Assembly: GCA_013298665.1 (NCBI GenBank)
Contig: JAAFIK010000034.1
Span: 1-49,956 of the forward strand
Length of the DNA stretch: 49,956 nucleotides
Direction of reading: 5' to 3'
Source of the DNA: Chitinophagales bacterium
GTDB taxonomy: Bacteria > Bacteroidota > Bacteroidia > Chitinophagales > Chitinophagaceae
In this document: in pieces, positions 1 to 8,788 of the stretch
Numbering within the stretch: position 1 is the first letter of the stretch
Layout of the letters: each line of letters opens with the position of its first letter
Notes under the pieces: model-generated
Told to the model about the DNA's origin: nothing
Databases searched by the model: none
The model's input: only the letters and a program-made list of their open reading frames with translations
Translations under genes and position numbers: made by a program

Positions 1-286
1 GACAAGGGGCCGGAGCTTTTTTATTCGATGCCGGAGTTCGCTGACAGGATGCCGGAGCTTTTTTATTCGATGCCGTAGCTCGCTGACAGTCTGCCGGAGC
101 TTTTTTATTCGACGCCGGAGTTCGCTGACAGGCTGCCGGAGCTTTTTTATTCGATGCCGGAGCTCGCTGACAGGCTGCCGGAGCTTTTTTATTCGACGCC
201 GGAGTTCGCTGACAGGCTGCCGAAGTTTTTTTTATTCGACGCCGGAGTTCCCCGCTCCCACTTTTTATCCAATACCGCCACACCAT
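1..286 (-). CDS. Possible repeat-protein gene over the 42-bp array (partial, runs off the left edge)
   Basis: A minus-strand frame opens at ATG 286-284, preceded by an AAAGGAAAAA purine stretch, and has no stop to base 1 (95 codons). After about 20 unique residues it reads a 14-residue repeat (K-K-A-P-A-A-C-Q-R-T-P-A-S-N). The neighbouring minus frame, open from about 231 to base 1, reads L-R-x-P-V-S-E-L-R-x-R-I-K-K. Its hydrophobic residues follow a strict 4-3 heptad spacing like a coiled coil. The two frames are joined at the 8-A tract (226-233 on the complementary strand): one base fewer would place the ATG in the coiled-coil frame. It may be a real variable-length gene, a frame-shifted one, or noncoding repeat DNA that is open by chance. 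Confidence 0.3.
   Translation of the reverse strand, partial: MVWRYWIKSGSGELRRRIKKTSAACQRTPASNKKAPAACQRAPASNKKAPAACQRTPASNKKAPADCQRATASNKKAPASCQRTPASNKKAPAPC
9..250. repeat. 42-bp direct tandem repeat, about 5.7 copies
   Basis: Units start at 9, 51, 93, 135, 177 and 219, exactly 42 bp apart. Each is built from two related halves (GCCGGAGCTTTTTTATTCGA and GCCGGAGTTCGCTGACAGG). Copies differ at a few bases, for example a TAG in the third half-unit at 76-78. The sixth copy has 8 T at 226-233 where the others have C followed by 6 T, a net change of +1. The period is a multiple of three and two minus-strand frames stay open through the array. The first bases of the window look like the same array, so it probably continues outside. 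Confidence 0.95.
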
Positions 287-619
287 AAAATTTTTTCCTT
301 TGCGGTTATTCCCCTTTTGCGAAACACCAATTTTTAACCGGTTGATAATCAATGGGTAGGCTATCTATTTTGAGAAAAGATGGCAGACTGAGTACTCAGT
401 ACTTAGTACTGTTGCTGGTATGAAAAAACTACCCATATTTGTACCGGCTGCGGTGGCTACCGCTGTTTTCACAAGAGCCATAACCACAATACTATAGCCA
501 ACACAACCGGTAATGCTGTATTATACATCAGCAACAAGGCTCCATGTATTGTGGAGCCTTGTTGCTGAATAATGTCCATACAATGTTGTATGGAAGATTG
601 TACCACCACAAAAAACGCA
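287..619. other. Intergenic region with palindromes
   Basis: No convincing gene. It holds a perfect 14-bp palindrome ACTGAGTACTCAGT at 387-400, followed by further AGTACT copies to about 410, and the long hairpin at 529-567. The AGTACT cluster could be a regulator site for the possible repeat gene on the minus strand, but nothing else supports that. Confidence 0.5.
529..567 (-). terminator. Perfect 16-bp stem-loop downstream of the amine oxidase gene
   Basis: CAGCAACAAGGCTCCA (529-544) pairs perfectly with 552-567 across a 7-nt loop. It lies about 50 nt past the amine oxidase stop, where a minus-strand terminator would be. There is no strong T-run. Several other gene ends in this window carry similar 12-16 bp perfect stems. 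Confidence 0.6.
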
Positions 620-2359
620 TCAATAGGTATGTCCCTGTACCAATGCCTGTGTATCCGGCACCTGCTCAATCTGCAGCATCGCAAATCCCGGCATTTTAGT
701 GATGAGGGCATATACTTCCTGTGCCACAGCCACTGCCCCCTCCTTCCAGCCCGGGAGCCAGCTCACCTGGTCGCCAATAAAATAAAAATTACGGTCGCCC
801 CTGCGGATGGCGTTCATCACCGCCGCCCTGGCCCTGTTCCTTTCTGCTTCATTCCTGCCCTCCACCGGTACTTTACTCCAATCAACCCAGCCGCCTTTTT
901 GCGTGGGGATATTTTGCCAGGCAATGGTAATCCCATTGCGCAACCCGTTGGCAAAAGCCTGGCCATGCAGTTGCCGCGCACCTTCTTTTGCTTCTGCCAG
1001 CCTTTCTGCGGGGGATAAGGTGCCCCATCTTGCCGCATCGTCACCATAATTATATGCGCCGGTAAGCACCCCCAGCACGTCGTGAAAACGATCGGAAGGG
1101 TACCACATCTGCGTCATGGGGTGCCTGGTATAGGAGATACCGCCAAAAATGGGGATTACCGCGTCGTTGGGGTTCGTGGGCAGTTTTTGCCAGAGTTCCC
1201 GGGGTGCCTGCCAGCCCACTTTACAGGTAGGCGCCAGAAAATCCCTGGCATCCCTTACCCTTTCTACATTTCTCCGGAAAGCGTCACTGAACTGGCTCAG
1301 ATCCAGCTTACCCTTCATCAACGGAATGGGGATATTGCAAAGACAACTATCACCTGCGATGGTATGCAGTTGACCGTCCTTTTTGTACAATACCTCCCAG
1401 CGGTTACTGCCGGTACGCACCACCCTTTGTACCGGTGCATTCAGTATAATTTTACCCCCAAGGGTATATATTTTATCCAGCAGTGCTTTTTCAATCATGT
1501 CCATTCCGCCAACCGGCTGAAAGGACGTGGCTTGCCAAAGAAAATCTTCGGGCTGGTAAAAATGGTATTTCCAGAACTCCGAACTGACCAATTTGTCTTT
1601 TTCAATCGGCATTACAAGTTCCCCCGGTTGGGTATCGGGCAGTCTTTTGTAACCTGAGCGTTGAGAGCCATTATACAGGGCATTAACAATCCTGTCTCTT
1701 TCCCGGGTAACCGTGAGCGCACCCGTCTGTATCAGCAACTGCATATACTTATTGGTATTGGGATCCTGCCCCTGTCTGAGCAGGAACTGAAACAGGTCTT
1801 GCGCAATATACCCGATGACATCATTGGCTACCCGGCGGTTGACCATCGGACCTCCCTGGCCTTCTACCAGGTTCGACCTGCTTTGCATGATATAGACTTC
1901 CAGATCCACAGCCAGTTCCTTACATAAATTGAGTACGTGATAGTGTGCAGAGGGGATACGGCCGGGACCTGCATTGAGGTAGGCGTTGTATGGCGCACCC
2001 TTAGCGGTTTCAAGTACACATTCCTGCGTCCAGGTTTCCCGGCCATGTACTTCTGTGAAGGAGTCTCCATTGCGCAGGGTAAGCGAGCGCCCGCCCGTAC
2101 GGCCATTGGCTTCGATGATGGTAACCTCGTGTTCCCCCCTTTTGAGGAGGTCGTAGGCGGCGGTTAGTCCGGAAATACCACCGCCGAGGATCAACACCTG
2201 TTTTTTTCTGCCGGCAGCCCTGGACATTCGGGTTGCGGGTGGTTGAGCGGTCAGGGTGTCTTTACCCTTTTGTGTGCTGATGAGGCTTAATGTGCCTGTT
2301 TGGGGGTCGCGTACCAGGAATGAGGGTACGGGCGTTGTTTTTTTTGATGCCATTTGCAT
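620..2359 (-). CDS. Flavin-dependent amine oxidase (monoamine oxidase / L-amino acid oxidase family)
   Basis: 579 aa. A dinucleotide-binding motif VLILGGGISGLTAAYDL lies at residues 55-71, followed by the family motif GRTGGRS at about 86-92, and a C-terminal FAD-contact segment (NFYFIGDQVSWLPGWKEGAV). These define the FAD-dependent amine oxidase superfamily, which oxidises an amine or amino acid to the imine with release of hydrogen peroxide. The substrate cannot be read from the sequence. About 50 polar residues precede the Rossmann fold and no clear signal peptide is seen. Two in-frame ATGs (2359 and 2353) are possible starts. It is transcribed alone, away from the caspase gene, and ends before the 529-567 hairpin. 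Confidence 0.85.
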   Translation of the reverse strand: MQMASKKTTPVPSFLVRDPQTGTLSLISTQKGKDTLTAQPPATRMSRAAGRKKQVLILGGGISGLTAAYDLLKRGEHEVTIIEANGRTGGRSLTLRNGDSFTEVHGRETWTQECVLETAKGAPYNAYLNAGPGRIPSAHYHVLNLCKELAVDLEVYIMQSRSNLVEGQGGPMVNRRVANDVIGYIAQDLFQFLLRQGQDPNTNKYMQLLIQTGALTVTRERDRIVNALYNGSQRSGYKRLPDTQPGELVMPIEKDKLVSSEFWKYHFYQPEDFLWQATSFQPVGGMDMIEKALLDKIYTLGGKIILNAPVQRVVRTGSNRWEVLYKKDGQLHTIAGDSCLCNIPIPLMKGKLDLSQFSDAFRRNVERVRDARDFLAPTCKVGWQAPRELWQKLPTNPNDAVIPIFGGISYTRHPMTQMWYPSDRFHDVLGVLTGAYNYGDDAARWGTLSPAERLAEAKEGARQLHGQAFANGLRNGITIAWQNIPTQKGGWVDWSKVPVEGRNEAERNRARAAVMNAIRRGDRNFYFIGDQVSWLPGWKEGAVAVAQEVYALITKMPGFAMLQIEQVPDTQALVQGHTY

Positions 2360-2857
2360 TGTAGGTTTTGGTTAAAAATAGCGTTGGTAAATATGGTTGC
2401 AGACAGGCTGGTTTGTCTTTGTAAGCGAAGGCAGGCCTGCTGGGGGTGTTGGTGTTGACCGGTTTTTTTGATACATAACAGCCGTTTATCCGGGTTTAAT
2501 TGTTTTATATGGCATAGCAGTCAATCATGACGACATCCTGTTTTCAGCAGCATGGGTATCGCATTTGTACTGCGGTACTAATTTTAAAAACACCAGCCAC
2601 AAAAATTTTCCTGAAATCAACGCAATTGTTCAACAGGTGAGTGAAGCAGGCAGCACCGGTATTATCATTGCATGGCTAAGGTAATTATTATTTGATTACT
2701 ACAAAAAAAATGCACCCGATACCCCTTATCCCTGATAGCGTATAATGCCCCCGCAGGATACTCCTCCCGAGATTCCGTAGTTCTACTGATGATAGCCCGG
2801 CAGGAATGTTTAATTTAGCAGTAAGAACAGGTATAAAGAAACGCAACTACACAATAC
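2360..2857. other. Divergent intergenic region (498 bp)
   Basis: It separates the amine oxidase (minus) from the caspase-like gene (plus), so it should hold both promoters. A TAATTTAGCAG string at about 2812-2822, shortly before the caspase gene, resembles the TAnnTTTG -7 box; the same string precedes the LytS-type kinase gene at 34.8 kb. A 71-codon open stretch (2472-2684, plus) has no usable start codon and is not called. Confidence 0.5.
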
Positions 2858-4609
2858 ATGAAAAAAGCAGCAGTCATCATCGGTGTCAACAAAACAGGAG
2901 GCCTGCCCCTGCTGGCAGCAGCCGTTAGCGGAGCAAAGGCTTTTGATGCCTGGGCATCGGATCAGGATTTTGACACCACCCTGCTTACAGACGAGCTGGA
3001 ACCGGTTGGCCTGCACGATGTCAAAACCGCCATCAACAAATATGTAAAAGCCAAAACCTACCACCAGCTCATTGTGTTTTTTGCCGGGCATGGTATCCTC
3101 AAAGGCCCCAATGATGAACACTGGCTCTTATCGGGTGCGCCCGAAGACCCCAATGAGGCAGTCAATGTTTCTTCTTCCAAATACCTCGCTTACAATACCG
3201 GTATCCCGCACATCGTCATCATTTCCGATGCCTGCCGTTCTGCCCCGGCCAACCCGCTCATCCTTTCTGTAATGGGGGGTGTCATTTTTCCAAATGTACA
3301 GGTGCCGGGAAACCAACCGGATATCGATATGTTTTATGCCACCAAACCGGGGGATGCGGCGTATGAGGTAAAAGACAGTACCATGGCTGCACAGCAGTAC
3401 CGCGGCATCTTTACACACTGTATGCTGAAGGGCCTGAATGGGGATGAACCCGCCATCATTTCCAGGATTGATGAAGGCCCCAATAAGGTGCCCGTCGTCT
3501 TTCCCTACGAACTGAAAAAGTACTTAGAACGCCAGGTACCGTTAGACGCGCAAGCGGTGAACATCATGCTCAACCAGGATCCAAGAATAGAAGTCACTTC
3601 ACATCCACCCATTTACCTCGCCCGGATCGACGACGAATCGCTGACCCTTCCTGTGGACAACGACGACAATAGCCCTGGTGAAAAAAGCCCTGTTTTCAAC
3701 ACCAGCGAGCGGGAACAAATGACCAGCACCGGTTTACTCGATCACTACAGTTTCGACGTAAAGCATTTACTGAATCCACAGGGGAAGAAAAACATGTCGC
3801 TCGAAATCGACCGGGAATTAGACAAACTTTTTCATGCCCGTGGTCGCGAAAGTTTTGAAACCCAAACGGGGTTGACCATTATCGGTACAAACGACTTTGA
3901 TATCCTGTTAGACAAAGGTCATTCTGAACGTTTCCCGGAAGGTGATCATGAACACGTGCGGCTGTTTCCTTCAGACAAAGCGCATACGCTTCTCTTTATT
4001 ACTGCGGATGGTACCGGTACCCCCATTGCGATACTCCCCGGCTTTATCGGCACGGTGATGGTGGAAAATAACCGTGTGGTAAACGTGAACTACCTCCCCA
4101 GCCGTACCAACAACCGGTACGATGATGCCAGTATCCGCGATGCAGAGATCGGCCACCGGCGGGCAGCAGCAGCGCTCGCCGCCCGGCATGGTGCTTTTGC
4201 CATCAGTGGCGACCGCCATGCCATTATGGGTGCGGCAAGTTACCTGCGCAACGACAAAGCGCTCGACCCCACCCTCGGTTTATACAGCGCTTATGCCTAT
4301 GCACAGGCCGGCAATAATAAAGCCATCCGCTCCATATTTAACTACATGCAGCAGGAACCCGAGCCCGTACTTTTTGATGTAAAGATGCTCACCATGCTCC
4401 GCGATGCTTCGCCAGCGATACAACAGACAGCACACGCGCCTTTTTGTCCCATGCTTACGCAGGGCTGGTCATACCTCTCCATCGATACGGGTATCAACAC
4501 ACCCCTGCTCAGCCAACTCATGCCCCATCTACTGCCGGGATTATGGACGACTTTTTCGCAGGAGGGTATCAACATCATCAAACAAACCATCAAAACCAAA
4601 GCATTATGA
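2858..4609 (+). CDS. Caspase-like (peptidase C14 / metacaspase) protein with large uncharacterised C-terminal region
   Basis: 583 aa. The N-terminal 250 residues form a caspase fold: first strand AAVIIGVNKTGG, catalytic His78 in VFFAGHGILKG and catalytic Cys126 in IISDACRS. Such enzymes cleave proteins after Arg/Lys or Asp. Residues about 280-583 match no domain I recognise; they include an Ala-rich helical stretch near 430-450 and end in GINIIKQTIKTKAL. No signal peptide or membrane segment is seen, so the protein is probably cytoplasmic. Its stop overlaps the start of the following hydrolase gene by 4 nt (ATGA), so the two are translationally coupled. Bacterial caspases of this kind often occur in conflict or cell-death modules, but that role is inferred here. 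Confidence 0.85.
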   Translation: MKKAAVIIGVNKTGGLPLLAAAVSGAKAFDAWASDQDFDTTLLTDELEPVGLHDVKTAINKYVKAKTYHQLIVFFAGHGILKGPNDEHWLLSGAPEDPNEAVNVSSSKYLAYNTGIPHIVIISDACRSAPANPLILSVMGGVIFPNVQVPGNQPDIDMFYATKPGDAAYEVKDSTMAAQQYRGIFTHCMLKGLNGDEPAIISRIDEGPNKVPVVFPYELKKYLERQVPLDAQAVNIMLNQDPRIEVTSHPPIYLARIDDESLTLPVDNDDNSPGEKSPVFNTSEREQMTSTGLLDHYSFDVKHLLNPQGKKNMSLEIDRELDKLFHARGRESFETQTGLTIIGTNDFDILLDKGHSERFPEGDHEHVRLFPSDKAHTLLFITADGTGTPIAILPGFIGTVMVENNRVVNVNYLPSRTNNRYDDASIRDAEIGHRRAAAALAARHGAFAISGDRHAIMGAASYLRNDKALDPTLGLYSAYAYAQAGNNKAIRSIFNYMQQEPEPVLFDVKMLTMLRDASPAIQQTAHAPFCPMLTQGWSYLSIDTGINTPLLSQLMPHLLPGLWTTFSQEGINIIKQTIKTKAL

Positions 4610-5475
4610 TGAAACTGATCTTCCTTCACGGACGTGCCCAGGAGGGCAAAGACCCCCAAGCACTCAAAACCGAATGGGTAAATGCCTGGGTGGCCGGCTT
4701 AGCCAAAAATGGCCTGTCGTTGCCAGCCGGTCTGGACATTGTATTCCCTTTTTATGGCGACTTGCTGGATACCCTTGTCAAACAGACCAACCTTCCGGAG
4801 AATATGGAAAATGTAATAGCAAGGGGCGAAGCAGGTACGCCTGACCTGAATTTCTTCAACGATTTCCTGCTCGAACTGGCCGCCAATGAAAACATCAGTG
4901 AGGCCGAAATTGCTGCAGGCTTTACTGGTGATGTACGCGAGCGCGGACCGCTGAACTGGGGCTGGGTTCAAACCATCCTTCAGAAATTAGACGGTACCAA
5001 ACTCAGTACCCTCTCGCTGAAGAAGTTCACCTACGATGTGTATCTCTACCTCAGTGTTCCGGGTATCCGCCGGAAGATTGATGCATTTGTAACCCAGGAA
5101 ATGGGTATCGGCCCCTGTGTAGTACTGGCCCATTCGCTGGGGACTGTTGTGAGTTTTAACATCCTCCGCAACCACCCCGACTGGTTCGTGAAGCAATACC
5201 TTACCGTAGGCTCCCCGCTGGGATTGAAATCGATACAGGCTAAATTGGATACGCCTTTTGCCATGCCCGGCTGTATTGCGGGTGGTTGGTTCAATGCCTA
5301 TGACGATCGTGATGTGGTGGCCTTGCAACCCTTAGACAAAGATCATTTTGACATTACCCCTGCCATCCGCAATTACGATGGCGTGCGCAACCATACCAGC
5401 AACCGGCATGGCATTGAGGGTTATCTTGACGATGCTGTAGTGGCGAAGGCATTGTATGATGCGCTGGTGTTATAA
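4606..5475 (+). CDS. Alpha/beta hydrolase (lipase/esterase-like) coupled to the caspase gene
   Basis: 289 aa from ATG 4606, which overlaps the caspase stop. A longer frame opens at 4444 but would lie inside the caspase gene, and the fold clearly begins at MMKLIFLHGRAQEG. The nucleophile elbow is VLAHSLGT with Ser177. Asp236 in AYDDRDVV and His268 in NRHGIEGYL are the likely remaining triad residues. FLHGR near the N-terminus is the usual oxyanion loop. No signal peptide. The substrate is unknown; lipid or ester hydrolysis is the family norm. Tight coupling suggests it works with, or is processed by, the caspase. Confidence 0.8.
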   Translation: MMKLIFLHGRAQEGKDPQALKTEWVNAWVAGLAKNGLSLPAGLDIVFPFYGDLLDTLVKQTNLPENMENVIARGEAGTPDLNFFNDFLLELAANENISEAEIAAGFTGDVRERGPLNWGWVQTILQKLDGTKLSTLSLKKFTYDVYLYLSVPGIRRKIDAFVTQEMGIGPCVVLAHSLGTVVSFNILRNHPDWFVKQYLTVGSPLGLKSIQAKLDTPFAMPGCIAGGWFNAYDDRDVVALQPLDKDHFDITPAIRNYDGVRNHTSNRHGIEGYLDDAVVAKALYDALVL

Positions 5476-6139
5476 GACAGAAGTAGCAAGATATGAGTAT
5501 CAAGACGGGAGTAACCCTTAAAGTGTATCCTGCCCGCTGTTTTACCCGTTGCGCTAATACAACCAAGGGGGCAGTAGCTATCGGGGTGGTATGCAGTTCG
5601 TTAAGGGGTAGTGTCTCAAAATAGTTGGTATTCAGCCATAGCACCAAAATAAAACGCTCCCAGGCGGTGTTTCAGCAGCCCCAACAGCCTGTAAAGCACC
5701 AAAAACATTCATTTTGTTGCAACCAAAGCCCCGCTGATGCAGGTTTTTAATACAGGTGTATCAAAATAGTTGGTTTTTGTACCGGCTTATTAGAAAGGGT
5801 AAAGTTCATTGAAATAAAGGATGTTGTAAAACGGCGGGCATACCACGGGTGCGGGCAGATGCTTTTGAATATTTATGGAAAAAAATGGAGTACCAGTTAG
5901 GAGTCTTTAAAATAAACCCTCGTATAAAGAGAACATAGATACTTTAAATTGGGAACTTATCCCACCGAAATAGCTTACGGAAAAATCATTGAGATGAAGA
6001 ATTAAGAATGCGCTAAGGAGGGAATGTAAACATCAGGCATGAAACTGATACAGGTTTAATCTTTGCCTGAGTTGCTGGCGTAATAGTTGGTAATCCGGGA
6101 AATTATTTTTAGGTTTGCCTAACATTATTCTTTACAACC
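5476..6139. other. Long intergenic region (664 bp) with a repeated 19-mer
   Basis: No gene recognised in either strand; frames are broken by many stops. GTGTCTCAAAATAGTTGGT (5611-5629) recurs as GTGTATCAAAATAGTTGGT (5757-5775), one mismatch in 19, 146 bp apart, and TAATAGTTGGTAAT occurs again near 6081. These could be remains of a mobile element or binding sites. The right end carries the DtxR-like operator upstream of the mntR-like gene. Confidence 0.5.
6107..6127 (+). promoter_or_regulatory. DtxR/IdeR-like operator upstream of the mntR-like gene
   Basis: TTAGGTTTGCCTAACATTA (6109-6127) closely matches the established DtxR/IdeR box TTAGGTTAGCCTAACCTAA, and its core TTAGG-TTTG-CCTAA is an inverted repeat. 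It ends 12 nt before the start codon of a DtxR-family regulator gene. Metal-dependent autorepression of the regulator-transporter operon is the natural reading. Confidence 0.75.
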
Positions 6140-6799
6140 ATGAAGTTTTCGATCAGCGAGGAGAATTACCTGAAGCAGATCTATCTTTTGCAACAGGATA
6201 CGGGTACGGTCAGTACCAACAACCTGGCAAAGGAACTGCAGGCCAAGCCGGCATCTGTAACCGATATGCTTAAAAAGCTCAGGGAGAAGAAAATGGTGCA
6301 TTACGAGCCTTACAAAGCATTTAACCTGACGGAAAAGGGCAACCGGACTGCCGTACATATTGTACGTCGCCACCGCTTGTGGGAGTTTTTCCTCTCGGAA
6401 AAACTGGGTTTTGAATGGGAACAGGTGCACGATATTGCCGAAGAGCTGGAACACGTCAGCAGCGATACCCTCATCACCCGGCTCGACGATTTCCTTGGTA
6501 ATCCCCGCTTCGATCCGCACGGCGACCCGATACCCGACAGCAGCGGAAAAATCTACCGCCAGCGCCAGGTAAGCCTCAGTACGCTTGCCCTTAACAGTCC
6601 GCAGTCCGTATCCGGCGTGGGCGATCAATCCACCGCTATTTTAGAACTACTCAACCATTACGGCATTGCCATCGGTGTAAAAGTGGAAGTAACGCGCCGC
6701 TTCGACTTTGATGGTTCGCTCGAACTGCAGATTGGTAAAAAACGTCACCTGCTCAGCCATGCCGTAGCCAAAAACATATTTGTACAATATGCCCAATAA
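6140..6799 (+). CDS. mntR: DtxR/MntR-family metal-dependent transcriptional regulator
   Basis: 219 aa, the three-domain layout of the family. A winged HTH covers about 5-65 (NNLAKELQAKPASVTDMLKK is the recognition region). The dimerisation domain has the metal-ligand motifs VRRHRLWEFFL and AEELEHVSSD with the expected His/Glu residues. A C-terminal SH3/FeoA-like domain covers about 145-219 and is lacking in short MntR proteins. It is co-transcribed with, and overlaps, an NRAMP transporter gene. A DtxR-like box precedes it, so it most likely senses Mn2+ (or Fe2+) and represses this operon. Which metal is sensed is not certain from sequence. Confidence 0.85.
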   Translation: MKFSISEENYLKQIYLLQQDTGTVSTNNLAKELQAKPASVTDMLKKLREKKMVHYEPYKAFNLTEKGNRTAVHIVRRHRLWEFFLSEKLGFEWEQVHDIAEELEHVSSDTLITRLDDFLGNPRFDPHGDPIPDSSGKIYRQRQVSLSTLALNSPQSVSGVGDQSTAILELLNHYGIAIGVKVEVTRRFDFDGSLELQIGKKRHLLSHAVAKNIFVQYAQ

Positions 6800-8672
6800 A
6801 TCCTTACCAGATCAATCGCTGAGTGAAGTACATGGCAGCGTAGATACCACCAGCGGCCGTAAGGGCTGGCGGAAATTGTTTTCATTCCTTGGTCCGGCCT
6901 ACCTGATCAGTGTGGGTTACATGGATCCCGGTAACTGGGCCACCGATCTGCAGGGTGGCAGCAAGTTTGGGTACAGCCTTATCTGGGTACTGCTGATGAG
7001 CAACCTCATGGCCTTACTGCTGCAGGGTTTATCGGCAAGACTGGGTATTGTACGTGGGCGCGATCTGGCGCAGGCCAACCGCGAAGCCTATCCAAAGCCG
7101 GTTAACTTTTTGCTGTACCTGCTGGCCGAGATCGCCATTGCGGCCTGCGATCTGGCAGAAGTACTGGGTATGGCCATCGGTATAAAACTGCTCACCGGCT
7201 TACCCCTTATCTGGGGTGTGAGCATCACTGTTTTTGACACTTTTCTCCTGCTCTTCCTGCAAAGACTGGGTATGCGCAAAATGGAAGCCTTTATCATCGG
7301 GCTGGTAGCGGTCGTGAGCATTTCTTTCCTGATTGAGATACTCCTTGTTAAGCCAAACATGGCAGAGGTGGCAAGGGGTCTGATCCCCGGCATGCCCAAT
7401 GCCGAAGCGCTGTATATCGCCATCGGTATCATTGGTGCCACGGTAATGCCGCACAACCTTTACCTCCACTCTGCCCTGGTACAAACCCGGAAGATCAACC
7501 GCGATGAACAGGGCATCAAACAGGCGCTGCGTTTCAACCGGATCGACAGTACCATTGCCCTCAATATTGCCTTTCTGGTTAATGCCGCCATTCTCATACT
7601 CGCCGCCACTGCTTTTTATAAAACGGGCAACACGCATGTGGGCGAAATTGAACAGGCACACGAGTTGTTGCACCCCCTGCTGGGCAGCGCACTGGCTCCC
7701 AAACTTTTTGCCATCGCGCTTATTGCTGCCGGACAAAGCAGTACCATTACCGGCACACTGGCCGGACAGATTGTGATGGAAGGCTACCTGAGCCTGCGCA
7801 TCAACCCCTGGGCCAGGCGTTTGCTCACCCGTTTGCTCGCTATCGTACCGGCGGTAATGGTGATTGTGATTTATGGCGAACAAAAGGTAGATGCCCTGCT
7901 GATCTTCAGCCAGGTAATCCTCAGCCTGCAGCTCGGTTTTGCCATCGTTCCGCTGATCCATTTTGTGAGCGATAAAAAAACGATGGGCATCTTTGCTATC
8001 AAACCCATTACCCGCATTGCTGCCTGGTGTATTGCCGCTGTACTGGTGTTCCTCAATGTTAAAATGCTCGTTAATCAGGCCATGGAGAATGTCTTCCCCT
8101 CAGGCGATGCGGTTAAAATCATCACGGTCATACTGGTGGCGCTCTTCTTTACGCTGTTGCTGGGCTATATCCTTTTCTATCCCTTTATTGTGCGGCAAAA
8201 AAGGGCAAAGCTGGCATCCCTGCACCCGGTACCGCAACATACGCTCAAGCTCAGTATACCACAATTCAATAGTATTGCTGTAGCGCTGGATTTCAGCAAG
8301 GATGATGAGAAATTGCTGGCGCACGCACTTGCCCAGGGTGGGCCAACCGCAAACTATCTCCTGATTCACATCGTGGAAAGCGCATCGGCGAGGATACTGG
8401 GCAGGGAAAGTGATGATTTTGAAACCAATAAAGACCGTGAGCAACTGGCACATTATGTAACGCAACTCAGCGATAAAGGGTACCGTGTGAAAGGGCTGCT
8501 GGGGTACAACGACCGCATCCGCGAAATTGTACGGCTGGTTACCGAAAATAAAGCAGATATGCTGGTGATTGGTGCCCATGGCCACTCGGGTATCAAAGAC
8601 ATGCTATACGGAGAAACGGTCAATTCCGTAAGACATGAATTAAAAATACCTGTGCTGATCATATCCCTCTGA
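6789..8672 (+). CDS. mntH: NRAMP-family Mn2+/Fe2+ transporter with C-terminal universal stress protein domain
   Basis: 627 aa from ATG 6789, which lies inside the end of the regulator gene (11-nt overlap); a TTG at 6780 is a less likely start. The NRAMP core spans about 30-470 with the two unwound-helix metal motifs DPGNWATD and MPHNLYLHS, the residues that bind Mn2+/Fe2+ in proton-coupled NRAMP transporters. After a last membrane helix near 450-470, residues about 490-627 form a USP domain with the nucleotide-binding signature GAHGHSGIKDMLYGETV. The cytoplasmic USP part could bind ATP and tune transport, which is inference. It is co-regulated with the adjacent mntR-like gene. Confidence 0.9.
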   Translation: MPNKSLPDQSLSEVHGSVDTTSGRKGWRKLFSFLGPAYLISVGYMDPGNWATDLQGGSKFGYSLIWVLLMSNLMALLLQGLSARLGIVRGRDLAQANREAYPKPVNFLLYLLAEIAIAACDLAEVLGMAIGIKLLTGLPLIWGVSITVFDTFLLLFLQRLGMRKMEAFIIGLVAVVSISFLIEILLVKPNMAEVARGLIPGMPNAEALYIAIGIIGATVMPHNLYLHSALVQTRKINRDEQGIKQALRFNRIDSTIALNIAFLVNAAILILAATAFYKTGNTHVGEIEQAHELLHPLLGSALAPKLFAIALIAAGQSSTITGTLAGQIVMEGYLSLRINPWARRLLTRLLAIVPAVMVIVIYGEQKVDALLIFSQVILSLQLGFAIVPLIHFVSDKKTMGIFAIKPITRIAAWCIAAVLVFLNVKMLVNQAMENVFPSGDAVKIITVILVALFFTLLLGYILFYPFIVRQKRAKLASLHPVPQHTLKLSIPQFNSIAVALDFSKDDEKLLAHALAQGGPTANYLLIHIVESASARILGRESDDFETNKDREQLAHYVTQLSDKGYRVKGLLGYNDRIREIVRLVTENKADMLVIGAHGHSGIKDMLYGETVNSVRHELKIPVLIISL

Positions 8673-8788
8673 ATCAGCCACTACTGCGTATATGACACTT
8701 CATCAGCAAGGCTTACCCCCAGTTGTGGAAAAATACATGCGCCGTTTTTGAGAACGGTTTGCGAAATTGTCAGAAAATTAGAGAGACC

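Noticed and set aside
9..250. CRISPR array
   Set aside because: The 42-bp units are contiguous direct repeats without unique spacers, and no cas genes are present.
2472..2684. 71-codon open stretch on the plus strand between the amine oxidase and caspase genes
   Set aside because: No ATG, GTG or TTG at a sensible place, no family motifs, and a chance open frame of this length is not surprising.
4444..4605. Longer start for the alpha/beta hydrolase
   Set aside because: It would lie wholly inside the caspase gene and adds residues before the first strand of the fold; the ATGA overlap at 4606 is the natural start.
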